64,000 bases of DNA from Sulfitobacter sp. F26169L (GCF_026410285.1 NZ_JAPMLP010000002.1:317501-381500), one strand, 5' to 3'. Shown: positions 28,777 through 39,170, numbered from the stretch's first letter. Notes: generated from the sequence alone by a model not told the origin. Program-made: numbers and translations.

Positions 28777-30291
28777 TTGTTGTCCTTGAATGATCTGGTT
28801 CTAGTCCTCGCCGTTGTAGTACCAACGGTAATCGGCAGCCTTTGGTGGGTCCTGCGTTCGCGCGATGACAATCCCGCTTTGACAGCAGACGAGCTGCCGA
28901 TGATTCTAGTCAGGCATGGGATTGTCGATCATGCGTCAGATTCCGTTCTTGAACGTCTGCCCATCGTCATCGGTGCGCATAGCTGGGGCGATCTGCGTGA
29001 AATCCTTTTGCCAGAATTTCCCGGTATTCCGACTGATATGTTACCGGATAGCAACGACGATACGGTTGTAACAGTTCGGCACGATACATCAGCCGAGTAT
29101 TCGGGGATCAGGGTAGTTTGGCAGGCGGATGGAGCTTTGCTGACGTTCCTGCCAGCCGAAGCTGAGCAGTCCGCGGTGCAAAACACTGATGAGCTTGATC
29201 TGTTGCACCAATTAAGCGTCACGCTTCCCCATCCCGCATGGAAAACAGATAAGGCTGGCAAAGTTGTGTGGAACAATGCGGCATACTCAGCCCTTGCGAA
29301 GCGTTTGCCGGAAGGTTCCAAAGACACCTGCGAACCTGTGTTTGATCTGTCGGGCGGTGCCGATGGTGAAAACGCGGGTCGCGTGCAGATCGACATACCT
29401 GATACGGCGTACCCAGAGTGGTATGATGTGACCCGTCATCCCCTCGGCCAAGGCACATTATATCATGCAACATCGCTGACCGCCCTGATAAAAGCCGAGG
29501 AAGCACAGCGCGATTTTGTGCAGACCCTCGCCAAAACATTTGCGCATCTGTCTATCGGTTTGGCGATTTTCAACCGTGACCGCCAGCTTGCTTTATTCAA
29601 TCCAGCGCTTGTTGACCTGACGGGCCTGTCGGTTTCATTCCTAAGCCCGCGGCCGACACTCGATTCCTTTTTTGATGCCATGCGTGAAAACCGCCGGATG
29701 CCGGAACCAAAGAATTACAAGACATGGCGCCAGCGTATGGCAGATCTAGTCAGCGCCGCGGAAGTAGGACAGTTCGAGGAAACATGGACGCTGGAGACCG
29801 GCCAGACTTACAGTGTGAAAGGCCGACCTCACCCTGACGGGGCCATCGCTTTTTTGATTGATGATATCAGCGCAGAAATCTCACTAACCCGGAATTTCCG
29901 CGCGGAACTTGAGCTGGGACAAAGCCTTGCGGATACTTTCGAAGATGCAGTGGCAGTGTTTTCCCAGTCCGGTACGCTCACCTTCTCCAACAAGGCTTAT
30001 GATCTGCTTTGGGGATTCCAGTTTGATACAAGTTTCGCTGACGTCACGATCGGGGACGCTATTTGCATGTGGAAAGAGAAATCTACGCCCAATCCGCTTT
30101 GGCAGGACCTGCACGATTCTGTGATGTCGCTGGAAGATCGCGGGGTATGGGAAATGCCTGTTTGTATCAAAGGCAAGCTTCCGATGCAGTGTAAAATCGT
30201 CCCCATTGCCTCGGGTGCAACGGTTGTCCGGTTTTCGCGCCAACCCGTACCGGCACCATCCGGCTTGCCCGTCCCAAGCGAACGAACGTGA
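28777..30291 (+). CDS. Membrane-anchored PAS-domain protein
   Basis: A 501- to 504-residue protein with an N-terminal transmembrane helix (LVLVLAVVVPTVIGSLWWVL), then at least two PAS-like sensor regions (about 150-260; about 260-370, HLSIGLAIFNRDRQLALFNPALVDLTGL; and a third near 395, DAVAVFSQSGTLTFSNKAYDLLWG). No kinase, GGDEF or output domain follows. Possible starts are the TTG codons at 28777, 28780 or 28786; GCGGAG at 28771 best fits 28786. Position directly after regB in many roseobacters hints at a signalling role, which is inference. Confidence 0.82.
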   Translation: MLSLNDLVLVLAVVVPTVIGSLWWVLRSRDDNPALTADELPMILVRHGIVDHASDSVLERLPIVIGAHSWGDLREILLPEFPGIPTDMLPDSNDDTVVTVRHDTSAEYSGIRVVWQADGALLTFLPAEAEQSAVQNTDELDLLHQLSVTLPHPAWKTDKAGKVVWNNAAYSALAKRLPEGSKDTCEPVFDLSGGADGENAGRVQIDIPDTAYPEWYDVTRHPLGQGTLYHATSLTALIKAEEAQRDFVQTLAKTFAHLSIGLAIFNRDRQLALFNPALVDLTGLSVSFLSPRPTLDSFFDAMRENRRMPEPKNYKTWRQRMADLVSAAEVGQFEETWTLETGQTYSVKGRPHPDGAIAFLIDDISAEISLTRNFRAELELGQSLADTFEDAVAVFSQSGTLTFSNKAYDLLWGFQFDTSFADVTIGDAICMWKEKSTPNPLWQDLHDSVMSLEDRGVWEMPVCIKGKLPMQCKIVPIASGATVVRFSRQPVPAPSGLPVPSERT

Positions 30292-30340
30292 GTAACCAAC
30301 AGCTCTTTCACGCCAGGTGATTGACCGCTAGTTTGGGATC

Positions 30341-30808
30341 ATGCAAATCACCACAACACTCACGGCACCCGACCAAACAGCTATTCTTGCCCAGCGCCTT
30401 GGCCAGCATTTGCAGGCGGGTGATACGATACTGCTGACGGGGGATGTGGGTGCGGGAAAAACCCATTTTGCGCGTGCGCTGATCCAATCGCTGCTGGCTG
30501 CAGCAGAGGATGTCCCCTCACCCACATTTACGCTGGTACAGGTCTATGACGCGGCATCTGGCACCGAGATATGGCACGCAGATCTCTACCGCCTGAGCGA
30601 TCATTCCGAAACTGACGAACTGGGCCTTGTGGACGCAATGGATCAGGCGATCTGTCTGATCGAATGGCCTGATCGTCTGGGCGCATTATGCCCCGAGGAT
30701 GCACTGGACATCACACTCGCCACAACCGATGCTGAAAACGCACGTACCCTGACCGCAAAATGGTCGGCCTCCCGCTGGGACGCAAAACTGACTGACTGGA
30801 TTCCATGA
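30341..30808 (+). CDS. tsaE: tRNA threonylcarbamoyladenosine synthesis ATPase TsaE
   Basis: A 155-residue P-loop ATPase that drives the TsaB-TsaD complex. Walker A is GDVGAGKT (34-41), followed by SPTFTLVQVY, the conserved HADLYRL segment and LIEWPDR. Length is normal. It overlaps the AmgK gene by ATGA and opens a run of five coupled genes to addA. Confidence 0.96.
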   Translation: MQITTTLTAPDQTAILAQRLGQHLQAGDTILLTGDVGAGKTHFARALIQSLLAAAEDVPSPTFTLVQVYDAASGTEIWHADLYRLSDHSETDELGLVDAMDQAICLIEWPDRLGALCPEDALDITLATTDAENARTLTAKWSASRWDAKLTDWIP

Positions 30809-31815
30809 CCGACCGCTCAAGCCTATTGACCGAATTTATCCGAAACGCCGGTTGGGGCGATGCGAAACGTCTTACTATCGCGGGTGATGCCTCCAATCGC
30901 CGCTACGAGCGCCTGACTGCGCCGGACGGGAAGACCCTGATCCTGATGGACGCCCCTGCGGATAAGGGCGAGGATGTACGCCCCTTTATCACCATCGCCG
31001 AGCATTTGCGGAGCGTCAACCTCAGCGCACCGGAGATCGTGAACAAAGATGTTTCCAATGGCTTTCTACTGATTGAGGACTTGGGCGATGATCTGTTCAA
31101 ACAAGTGATCGCCCGTGATGCGGCGCTGGAAATGCCGCTGTACGAAGCCTCTGTTGATGTGCTCACAACTCTGCACGCCGCGCCCCGTCCACCGCTGGAG
31201 CCTTACGACACTGCTACGATGACTACTTTCTCTGCGCGCGCCTATGAATGGTATCTTTTCGGCCTCACGGGGGCGAAAAACACGCCGCAACAGGCCTTAT
31301 TCGAACAGATCATATCGGATCTTCTGACCCCGCTTGAAAACGAACCTCAGGTTCTGATCCATCGGGACTATCACGCCGAAAACCTGCTGTGGCTGCCTGA
31401 CAGGATAGGCCCCGCAAGGGTGGGGCTTCTTGATTTTCAGGATGCCATGCGCGGCCACGCCGCCTATGATCTGGTGTCGATTCTGCAAGACGCGCGGCGT
31501 GATGTATCGCCCGCGATAGAGGCCGCGATGATTGATCGCTATCTTTCGCAAAACCCCCAAAACGAAGAAAAATTTAGGCTGGCTTATGCGCTTCTTGGGG
31601 CGCAGCGAAATTTGCGCATCGTGGGAGCATTTGCAAAGCTGTGCATCGAACTGGGCAAGCCGCGCTACATTGATCTGATCCCCCGCGTCTGGGAGTTTGT
31701 GGAGCGTAATCTGGCACATCCTGCGCTCGCGCCACTTGAGGCGCATGTATTTGCAACCCTGCCCGCGCCCACACCAGAAAACCTCGCCCTTCTGAAATCG
31801 AAATGCGCAGCATGA
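30805..31815 (+). CDS. amgK: N-acetylmuramate/N-acetylglucosamine anomeric kinase AmgK
   Basis: A 336-residue APH-fold kinase. Seen are the N-terminal RRYERLTAP nucleotide loop, the catalytic LIHRDYHAENLLW (Brenner motif) and the metal-binding LLDFQDAMRGHAAYDL. AmgK puts phosphate on the anomeric carbon of MurNAc and GlcNAc in the MurU-type peptidoglycan recycling route. The murU gene next door, overlapping by four bases, supports this over a generic phosphotransferase. Confidence 0.92.
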   Translation: MTDRSSLLTEFIRNAGWGDAKRLTIAGDASNRRYERLTAPDGKTLILMDAPADKGEDVRPFITIAEHLRSVNLSAPEIVNKDVSNGFLLIEDLGDDLFKQVIARDAALEMPLYEASVDVLTTLHAAPRPPLEPYDTATMTTFSARAYEWYLFGLTGAKNTPQQALFEQIISDLLTPLENEPQVLIHRDYHAENLLWLPDRIGPARVGLLDFQDAMRGHAAYDLVSILQDARRDVSPAIEAAMIDRYLSQNPQNEEKFRLAYALLGAQRNLRIVGAFAKLCIELGKPRYIDLIPRVWEFVERNLAHPALAPLEAHVFATLPAPTPENLALLKSKCAA

Positions 31816-32492
31816 GCTTTTCCGTAATGCTTTTTGCTGCCGGTTTCGGCACGCGGATGAAGCACCTGACAGCACACACGCCAAAACCGATGGTGTTGGT
31901 TTCAGGCCGCCCGCTGATTGATCATGCGTTGGATCTTGCGCGTGATATCGCACCGCAGGTCGTTGTCGCCAATCTGCATTATCGGCCTGATACGCTGATA
32001 GATCACCTCACCCCGTTAGGTGTGAAAACTATGGTCGAGACGCCGGAAATACTGGAAACAGGTGGCGGGCTACGCAATGTCTTGCCTCTGCTGGGCAATG
32101 GCCCCGTCATCACCATGAACACCGATGCAATCTGGCGTGGGCCGAACCCGCTGCGCTTGTTGCTGGACGCATGGAAGCCCGCGCATATGGATGCGCTGTT
32201 GATGGGTATTCCCCCCGCCAACGCGCTGGAGCATGAAGGCGACGGTGATTTTACGATTGCCGCCGACGGGCGCCTGACGCGCGGTGCAGGTGTTGTGTAT
32301 GGCGGTGTACAGATTATCAAAACCGATCTGCTGGCCGATATCGCCCAAAAGGCTTTTTCCCTCAATCTGGTGTGGGATCAAATGCTGGCCAAAGGCACGC
32401 TGCACGGTCTGTCCTATCCGGGCCATTGGTGTGACGTGGGCCATCCAGATGGGGTAAAAACAGCAGAAAGACTGATTGCATCCGATGTTTGA
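31812..32492 (+). CDS. murU: N-acetylmuramate 1-phosphate uridylyltransferase MurU
   Basis: A 226-residue nucleotidyltransferase. The signature MLFAAGFGTRMKHLTAHTPKPM is at the N-terminus, VTMNTDAIWRG supplies the metal-binding Asp, and the late GHWCDVGHPDGV closes the site. It makes UDP-MurNAc from MurNAc-1-phosphate, letting cells bypass de novo synthesis. The ATG at 31812 overlaps the amgK stop; an in-frame ATG at 31803 is possible but deeper in amgK. It overlaps addB by 8 bases. Confidence 0.93.
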   Translation: MSFSVMLFAAGFGTRMKHLTAHTPKPMVLVSGRPLIDHALDLARDIAPQVVVANLHYRPDTLIDHLTPLGVKTMVETPEILETGGGLRNVLPLLGNGPVITMNTDAIWRGPNPLRLLLDAWKPAHMDALLMGIPPANALEHEGDGDFTIAADGRLTRGAGVVYGGVQIIKTDLLADIAQKAFSLNLVWDQMLAKGTLHGLSYPGHWCDVGHPDGVKTAERLIASDV

Positions 32493-35433
32493 CCCCCAAG
32501 ACTCCCCCCGTGTTTTCGGCCTGCCTGCCGGCGTTGATTTTCCACAAATGTTGGTGGAAGGGTTGCTTCACCGCTTTCAGGGCAAGCCGCCCGAGGCATT
32601 GGCGCGGGTGGAACTGCTGGTAAATACGCAGCGTATGGCGCGCCGTTTGCGGACAATGTTCGAAGACGGGCCTGCGATGCTGTTGCCCCGCATCCGGCTG
32701 ATCACCGATCTGGAAACACTGGCCCCCAGCGTCGTCATCCCCCAAGGTGTGCCTGCCCTGCGCAGACGGCTTGAACTGATCAAGCTGATACTGGCCCTGC
32801 TTGAAAAATCACCCGACCTCGCTGCGCGCTCGTCGCTGTATGATCTGGCAGACAGTCTTGCGGCCTTGATCGACGAGATGCAGGGCGAGGGCGTGACACC
32901 CGACACAATCGCCGATCTGGACGTAACTGATCAATCGGGCCACTGGGAACGGGCAAAGGTGTTTTTGGGGATTGTGCAAAACTATCTTTCCATGACCGAA
33001 GCCGCACCGGACAAGGAAGCAAGACAGCGCGCGCGCGTTCTTGGCATCGCCGCCCTTTGGGCAGAACACCCGCCAACCCATCCGGTTATCATTGCAGGTT
33101 CAACCGGATCGCGGGGCACGACGATGTTGCTGATGCAAGCTGTCGCCAAGCTGCCGCAAGGTGCGTTGGTCCTGCCCGGTTTTGATGACGATCTGCCGCC
33201 CGAGGTATGGGCCGCGCTCGATGATCCGATGATCTCGGAGGACCATCCGCAGTTCCGGTTTTATCATCTGATGAAGGCGCTGGGCAGCACCCCGAATGCT
33301 GTTCAAAAATGGCATCAATGCGCCCCTCCTTCGCCCGCGCGCAACAAGCTTGTGTCGCTTTCGCTGCGCCCTGCCCCTGTCACCGACGCATGGCGGATCG
33401 AAGGTCCGCAGCTGGAGGATCTGGAGCAAGCCACACAGGACATGACACTGGTGCTGGCGGAAACCCCGCGCGGTGAAGCCTTGACGATTGCGTTGCGTTT
33501 GCGACAAGCCGCCGAAGACGGGCAAACCGCTGCACTTATTACGCCCGACCGGATGCTGGGTCGCCGCGTAACGGCCGCGTTAAGCCGTTGGGATATTCTG
33601 CCCGATGACAGTGCGGGTACACCGCTGCAACTTTCCCCGCCCGGCCGGTTTCTGCGTCATGTTGCGGCGCTGTTGGCGCGGCGTCTGGATGCCGAAGGGT
33701 TGCTGACCCTTCTGAAGCACCCGCTGACCCACAGCGCGGAGGACCGGAATTTGCACCGCCTGTACACACAGCGATGTGAACTGGCAATCAGGCGGCACGG
33801 CCTTCCCTATCCCGATGCGGACACATTTGTCGCCCTGTGTGAAAAAGCTGTGCCGGACGATGCGGGGATGCAGCGCTGGGCAACCTGGGTTGCCACATCC
33901 ATGATGGGACATCTTGATCATCAGACGCATCCGCTTTTGTATTGGGTGACCCTGCATCTGAAGCTGGCAAATGATCTGGCCGCTGGCCCGTCAGCGAATG
34001 AGGCGCATGAGTTGTGGCAGCAAAAGGCGGGCATGGAAGCGCTGCGGGTCATGCAGGAACTGCTGGCAGAGGCGAAATATGGCGCGGCGCTGACGGCGGC
34101 TGATTACGGTGATCTGGTCGGCGCACTTCTGGCCGCTGGCGAAGTGCGCGACCGCGATGCGCCCCACCCCGATATCATGATCTGGGGCACGCTGGAGGCA
34201 CGGGTGCAAGGCGCTGATCTGGTGATCCTTGGCGGGCTGAATGACGGAACATGGCCCGAAGCTCCGCCGCCCGATCCCTGGCTCAATCGCAAGATGCGCA
34301 ATGACGCCGGGCTGTTGTTGCCCGAACGCCGTGTCGGACTGGCCGCGCATGATTACCAACAGGCGGTGTGCGCGCGTGAAGTCTGGATCACCCGTTCAAT
34401 CCGCTCCGAAGATGCGGAAACAGTGCCTTCGCGCTGGGTGAACAGGCTGGGCAACCTGATGGGCGGGTTGCCCAAACAGGGTGGCGTAGATGGTTGGAAA
34501 GCAATGATTGCGCGCGGTGACCACTGGCTGTCACAGGCCCGCGCACTGGAGGCGGTTGACCGCGTACCATCTGCGCCGCGCCCCTCGCCCCGCCCGCCAC
34601 TCACCGCGCGTCCCCGCAGCCTGTCTGTTACCCAGATCAAAACCCTGATCCGCGACCCATACGCAATTTACGCAAGGCACAGCCTGCGGTTGCGCGCGCT
34701 CAATCCGCTGGTGCAATCCCCCGATGCGCCGCTGCGGGGGATCGTCACGCATACCGTGATGGAGCATTTTATAAAATCGGTAATGGCTGATCCCGCCAAC
34801 CTGAACCGCGTGCATTTGCTGGATATCGCCAGCACAGTGCTCACCGAACTTGTGCCATGGCCGGCTGCGCGTACGATCTGGCTGGCGAAACTTGACCGTA
34901 TGGCCGACTGGTTCATCGAGGCAGAGCGCGCGCGGCTTGCCAGCGCCACACCTGTTGCGTTTGAAGAAGATGCGCGCGGAGTGTTGGATCTGTCTGAACT
35001 GGGTTTCACTATCAGCGGCGTAGCCGACCGGATTGATCGCAATGCGAGCGGTGACATCCAGATTTACGATTATAAAACCGGCAAACCGCCTACCGACAAG
35101 CAACAAAAACACTTTGATAAACAGCTATTGATTGAAGCCGCGATGGTAGAAGAAGGCGCGTTCAAAAAGATCGGCGCTGCGCCCGTATCCGCCGCCACGT
35201 TTATCGGCCTCGGTAACCCGCCGGTTGAGGTGAATGCACCGCTGGAAGATGAACCGCCAAGCGTTACGCTGGAAAATCTGCGTAAATTGATCGCCGCGTA
35301 TCTCGACCTTGATCAAGGCTTCACCTCACGCCGGATGATGGAGCGTGACGGGTTTGCGGGTGATTATGATCACCTTGCCCGTTTCGGAGAATGGGACGGA
35401 TCAGACCCCGCCACACCACAGGATTTGACATGA
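32485..35433 (+). CDS. addB: Double-strand break repair protein AddB
   Basis: A 982-residue subunit of the alphaproteobacterial AddAB helicase-nuclease, the RecBCD counterpart. The N-terminal half is a degenerate helicase fold. The C-terminal PD-(D/E)XK nuclease shows SVTQIKTLIRDPYAIYARH and IYDYKTGKPP followed by a Gln-Leu helix (KQLLIEAAM). A four-cysteine iron-sulphur cluster as in the Bacillus protein is not seen. The ATG at 32485 is the second in frame; the first candidate (TTG at 32476) lies further inside murU. It is coupled to addA by ATGA. Confidence 0.95.
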   Translation: MFDPQDSPRVFGLPAGVDFPQMLVEGLLHRFQGKPPEALARVELLVNTQRMARRLRTMFEDGPAMLLPRIRLITDLETLAPSVVIPQGVPALRRRLELIKLILALLEKSPDLAARSSLYDLADSLAALIDEMQGEGVTPDTIADLDVTDQSGHWERAKVFLGIVQNYLSMTEAAPDKEARQRARVLGIAALWAEHPPTHPVIIAGSTGSRGTTMLLMQAVAKLPQGALVLPGFDDDLPPEVWAALDDPMISEDHPQFRFYHLMKALGSTPNAVQKWHQCAPPSPARNKLVSLSLRPAPVTDAWRIEGPQLEDLEQATQDMTLVLAETPRGEALTIALRLRQAAEDGQTAALITPDRMLGRRVTAALSRWDILPDDSAGTPLQLSPPGRFLRHVAALLARRLDAEGLLTLLKHPLTHSAEDRNLHRLYTQRCELAIRRHGLPYPDADTFVALCEKAVPDDAGMQRWATWVATSMMGHLDHQTHPLLYWVTLHLKLANDLAAGPSANEAHELWQQKAGMEALRVMQELLAEAKYGAALTAADYGDLVGALLAAGEVRDRDAPHPDIMIWGTLEARVQGADLVILGGLNDGTWPEAPPPDPWLNRKMRNDAGLLLPERRVGLAAHDYQQAVCAREVWITRSIRSEDAETVPSRWVNRLGNLMGGLPKQGGVDGWKAMIARGDHWLSQARALEAVDRVPSAPRPSPRPPLTARPRSLSVTQIKTLIRDPYAIYARHSLRLRALNPLVQSPDAPLRGIVTHTVMEHFIKSVMADPANLNRVHLLDIASTVLTELVPWPAARTIWLAKLDRMADWFIEAERARLASATPVAFEEDARGVLDLSELGFTISGVADRIDRNASGDIQIYDYKTGKPPTDKQQKHFDKQLLIEAAMVEEGAFKKIGAAPVSAATFIGLGNPPVEVNAPLEDEPPSVTLENLRKLIAAYLDLDQGFTSRRMMERDGFAGDYDHLARFGEWDGSDPATPQDLT

Positions 35434-38400
35434 ACGATCTGCCCGAATGGGATGATGCAACCCGCGCCCAGATCACTGCCGCGCGCCCCGATATGTCAAC
35501 ATGGCTGAGCGCCAATGCCGGATCGGGCAAAACCCGTGTGCTGACTGACCGCGTGGCACGGTTGCTGCTGGAAGGCGTAAAGCCGGAGCATATCCTGTGC
35601 CTGACCTACACCAAAGCCGCCGCATCAGAGATGCAGAACCGTCTGTTCAAACGGCTGGGCGAATGGGCGATGATGGAGGACGATGCCCTGCGCAAAGGTC
35701 TGCGCGACCTTGGTGTACTCAAAAACATCTCGCACGAACAACTGCGCGAGGCGCGCACACTATTTGCGCAGGCGATCGAAACTCCTGGGGGCCTGAAAAT
35801 CCAGACGATCCATTCGTTCTGCGCCTCGCTGCTGCGCCGCTTTCCGCTGGAAGCGGGTGTCAGCCCGCAGTTCAAGGAGATCGAGGACCGCGCCGCCGAA
35901 CTGCTGCGCGAAGATATACTGGACGCCATGGCGGAAGGGCCGCAAGCGGGGTTGGTTACCGATCTGGCTGCGCATTACACTGGCGAAAGCTTTGCCTCGC
36001 TGACCCAGGCAATTACAGGCAAACGGGAGTTGTTTGTTGACCTTCCCGACGATCTGAATGCGCTGTTCGATCTGCCTGCCGGATTTGACATCACTGCCCT
36101 GCCCCGTGATGTGATGGATGATGCCGTTGCGCGCTGGATGCCCGATGCGATCAACGTCTTTGCCAATCAGAAGGCTGTCACCATGACACGCCTTGCCGAT
36201 GGTCTGCGCGCGATCAACTTTAATGATCCGACGCTGGCCGATCTGGACAAACTCAAACCGCTGATGCTGACGCAAAAGCTTGAATTGCGCAAAAGCTTTC
36301 CCACCAAAGATGCCAAGGCTGATCTTGGCCCGATGCTGACCCCGTTCGAGGATCTGGCCGTTCGCGTGATCGAGGCACATGATTTGCAGATGCGGGCACG
36401 CAACGTATCGCGTACGCGCGCCCTGCACCGTTTCGCCACCGCTTTCATCACCCGTTACGAGGCCGAAAAGCTACAGCGCGGGTGGTTGGATTTTGACGAT
36501 CTGATCCTGCGCGCCCGCGCCCTGCTGAATGATCCCAAAGTGGCCGCATGGGTGCTGTACCGCATTGACGGCGGCATCGATCACATTCTGGTTGACGAGG
36601 CACAGGACACATCACCGCGCCAATGGGACGTTATCGAAAAACTGGCGGACGAGTTTTCATCAGGTGCAGGTGCGCGCGACGAAGACATTGCGCGCACGCT
36701 TTTTGTGGTGGGTGACAAAAAGCAATCCATCTACTCGTTTCAGGGCGCCGATCCACGCGAATTCGATCTTAAACGCGTCTCGTTTCAGGAGAGTTTGCAA
36801 GGTGCAAACCTCAGCTTTCAGAACGAGAGCCTTGATTATTCGTTCCGCTCTTCTCCTGCGATTCTGCGCGTCGTTGATCAGACCTTTAACACAAAGCCCG
36901 ATCCGCGGATGGGGGAAGATATGACGCATCTAGCCTTTAAGGATGCACTGCCGGGGCGCGTTGACCTCTGGCCGCTGGTCGAACCCACCAAGGATGATGA
37001 GGAAGAGCCCGACTGGACCGATCCGGTGGACCGCAAAAGCCAGCAACATCACACAGTCATATTGGCCGACCAGATTGCACAGCAAATCAAACATCTGGTT
37101 GAGGGAGAGCATTACATACCCGACGAGGCAAATGATCGCAGCATGATCCGCCGCCGGATTACTGCGGGTGATTTCCTTATTCTGGTGCGAGGGCGCAAGA
37201 CGGGACTGTTCTCCGAGATTATTCGCGCGTGCAAGGCTGCTGGTTTGCCTATAGCGGGGGCTGACCGCCTAAAGGTCGGCGCGGAACTGGCCGTGCGTGA
37301 CATAGGCGCGTTGCTATCGTTTTTGGCAACGCCCGATGATGCCCTTTCCCTTGCTACAGCGCTGCGCTCTCCGCTGTTTGGATGGGACGAGCAGGCGGTT
37401 TTCACCCTGTCCCATTACCGCCCCGAAAAGCTGGACCTGTGGCAAAGCCTGCGCACGCAGGAAGATCGTTATCCCGATACACTGAGGGTATTACACGATT
37501 TGCGCGGGCAGGTCGATTTTCTGCGCCCCTACGATCTGATCGAACGTATCCTGACCCGCCATGACGGCCGCCGCCGGCTTCTTGCACGGATGGGAACAGA
37601 GGCAGAAGACGGGATCGACGCGCTGCTGGGTCAGGCACTGGCGTATGAGCGTACCGAAGTGCCCAGCCTGACGGGTTTCCTTGAATGGATGCAGGCCGAT
37701 GATTTGGAAATCAAACGCCAGATCGACAGTGCATCGGATCAAATTCGGGTGATGACGGTGCATGGCGCAAAGGGTCTGGAAGCGCCGATTGTTATCCTGC
37801 CGGACACAGGGATCAAAAAGAACGATATCCGCGATGAGATCATCCAGTTGAATGGTGTACCGATCTGGAGACCAAATGCGCCGGAAATGACCCAAGGAAT
37901 TGCAGCCGAGATCGACACCCTGAAAGAAGCGCAAACCCAAGAGAGCCTGCGCTTGCTGTACGTTGCGATGACCCGCGCTGAAAAATGGCTGATCGTTGCG
38001 GCGGCTGGTGGCCTGCCCAAGGATGGCAATAGTTGGTATCAAATGACCCAAGAGGCGCTGGGCCACCTGAACGCAGTTCCGTTTGTGGATGGTCCCGTCA
38101 GCGGCATCCGCCATGAAGAGGCCGGATGGAACGCCCTTCCGATTGTCGAAGTTTCAAGAAAAACGACACAAACGGCCCAGTTAGAGCCTGTATTTTTCAG
38201 GCATCCGCCGCCTCCTCCCACTCGGAAAACGGTGCTGACGCCAACCGAATTGGGCGGCGCGAAGGCACTGGCCGGGGAAGCGGGACAGGACGAAGAAGCT
38301 GCTAAATCCTATGGCGCGCTGGTGCATCAGCTGTTGGAGCATCTTGCCCCTATTGCGGTGCCAGCGCGTACTACCGCGGCAGACCAGTTGACCCGCGGAG

Positions 38401-38816
38401 TTGATCCGGCAATTGCGCAAATGGCACTCACAGAAACTATAAACGTTCTGGATAATCCAGCGCTAGCCGATGTCTTTTCACACTCTGCACTGGTCGAGGT
38501 TGCGCTGACCGCTGACTGGCAGGATACGCGCCTGTACGGTATCGTTGACAGGTTGATTGTGGAGGCTGACCGGGTATTGGCAATTGATTTCAAAACAAAC
38601 CGGACCGTGCCAGAGACGCCAGCCGCTTGCCCTGAAGGATTACTGCGCCAGATGGGTGCCTATGCCCATGCGTTGCAAGCAATCTATCCCGATCACCGGA
38701 TTGAAACCGCCATTCTGTGGACCCACACCGGCAGCCTGATGGCTTTGCCGCACGAAACCGTGACAAGCGCATTGCAGCGCACAGGTCATCTTGACGCAGC
38801 GCCGTTGCCTTCTTAG
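35430..38816 (+). CDS. addA: Double-strand break repair helicase AddA
   Basis: A 1128-residue UvrD/Rep-type helicase plus nuclease. Walker A is NAGSGKTRVLTDR (GSGKT at 31-35), motif Ia LTYTKAAASEMQNRL, Walker B ILVDEAQDTSPRQWDV, motif III VVGDKKQSIYSFQGADP, motif V MTVHGAKGLEAPIVIL and motif VI LLYVAMTRAEKWL. The C-terminal nuclease has VLAIDFKTNRTVP and LLRQMGAYAHAL. It processes double-strand ends for RecA-dependent repair. It starts inside the addB stop (ATGA). Confidence 0.97.
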   Translation: MNDLPEWDDATRAQITAARPDMSTWLSANAGSGKTRVLTDRVARLLLEGVKPEHILCLTYTKAAASEMQNRLFKRLGEWAMMEDDALRKGLRDLGVLKNISHEQLREARTLFAQAIETPGGLKIQTIHSFCASLLRRFPLEAGVSPQFKEIEDRAAELLREDILDAMAEGPQAGLVTDLAAHYTGESFASLTQAITGKRELFVDLPDDLNALFDLPAGFDITALPRDVMDDAVARWMPDAINVFANQKAVTMTRLADGLRAINFNDPTLADLDKLKPLMLTQKLELRKSFPTKDAKADLGPMLTPFEDLAVRVIEAHDLQMRARNVSRTRALHRFATAFITRYEAEKLQRGWLDFDDLILRARALLNDPKVAAWVLYRIDGGIDHILVDEAQDTSPRQWDVIEKLADEFSSGAGARDEDIARTLFVVGDKKQSIYSFQGADPREFDLKRVSFQESLQGANLSFQNESLDYSFRSSPAILRVVDQTFNTKPDPRMGEDMTHLAFKDALPGRVDLWPLVEPTKDDEEEPDWTDPVDRKSQQHHTVILADQIAQQIKHLVEGEHYIPDEANDRSMIRRRITAGDFLILVRGRKTGLFSEIIRACKAAGLPIAGADRLKVGAELAVRDIGALLSFLATPDDALSLATALRSPLFGWDEQAVFTLSHYRPEKLDLWQSLRTQEDRYPDTLRVLHDLRGQVDFLRPYDLIERILTRHDGRRRLLARMGTEAEDGIDALLGQALAYERTEVPSLTGFLEWMQADDLEIKRQIDSASDQIRVMTVHGAKGLEAPIVILPDTGIKKNDIRDEIIQLNGVPIWRPNAPEMTQGIAAEIDTLKEAQTQESLRLLYVAMTRAEKWLIVAAAGGLPKDGNSWYQMTQEALGHLNAVPFVDGPVSGIRHEEAGWNALPIVEVSRKTTQTAQLEPVFFRHPPPPPTRKTVLTPTELGGAKALAGEAGQDEEAAKSYGALVHQLLEHLAPIAVPARTTAADQLTRGVDPAIAQMALTETINVLDNPALADVFSHSALVEVALTADWQDTRLYGIVDRLIVEADRVLAIDFKTNRTVPETPAACPEGLLRQMGAYAHALQAIYPDHRIETAILWTHTGSLMALPHETVTSALQRTGHLDAAPLPS

Positions 38817-38849
38817 GTAACACTCGAACCCGAACTCATGGAGAGCTTT

Positions 38850-39170
38850 ATGGCCACCGTTTCTGTTACCGACGATACATTCGACGCCGAAGTAAAAAAT
38901 TCCGATATCCCCGTAGTGGTGGATTTCTGGGCAGAATGGTGCGGCCCTTGCAAACAAATCGGCCCCGCGCTGGAAGAGTTGTCAGCAGAAATGGACGGCA
39001 AGGTTAAGATCGTCAAAGTAAACGTCGATGAGAACCCCAACTCCCCCGCACAAATGGGCGTACGTGGTATCCCTGCACTGTTCATTTTCAAGAACGGTGA
39101 AGTTGTATCCAACATGGCAGGTGCGCGCCCCAAGGCGGCCTTGCAAAGCTGGATCGAAGAATCCATCTGA
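38850..39170 (+). CDS. trxA: Thioredoxin 1
   Basis: A 106-residue cytoplasmic disulphide reductase with the active site WCGPC at 30-34, the buried Asp in [13 protein letters not shown] and the cis-Pro in [14 protein letters not shown]. The ATG at 38850 is preferred to 38838: GGAG lies 5 bases before it and the protein starts MATVSVTDD like its relatives. It lies 33 bases after addA and ends at a strong terminator. Confidence 0.97.
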   Translation: MATVSVTDDTFDAEVKNSDIPVVVDFWAEWCGPCKQIGPALEELSAEMDGKVKIVKVNVDENPNSPAQMGVRGIPALFIFKNGEVVSNMAGARPKAALQSWIEESI

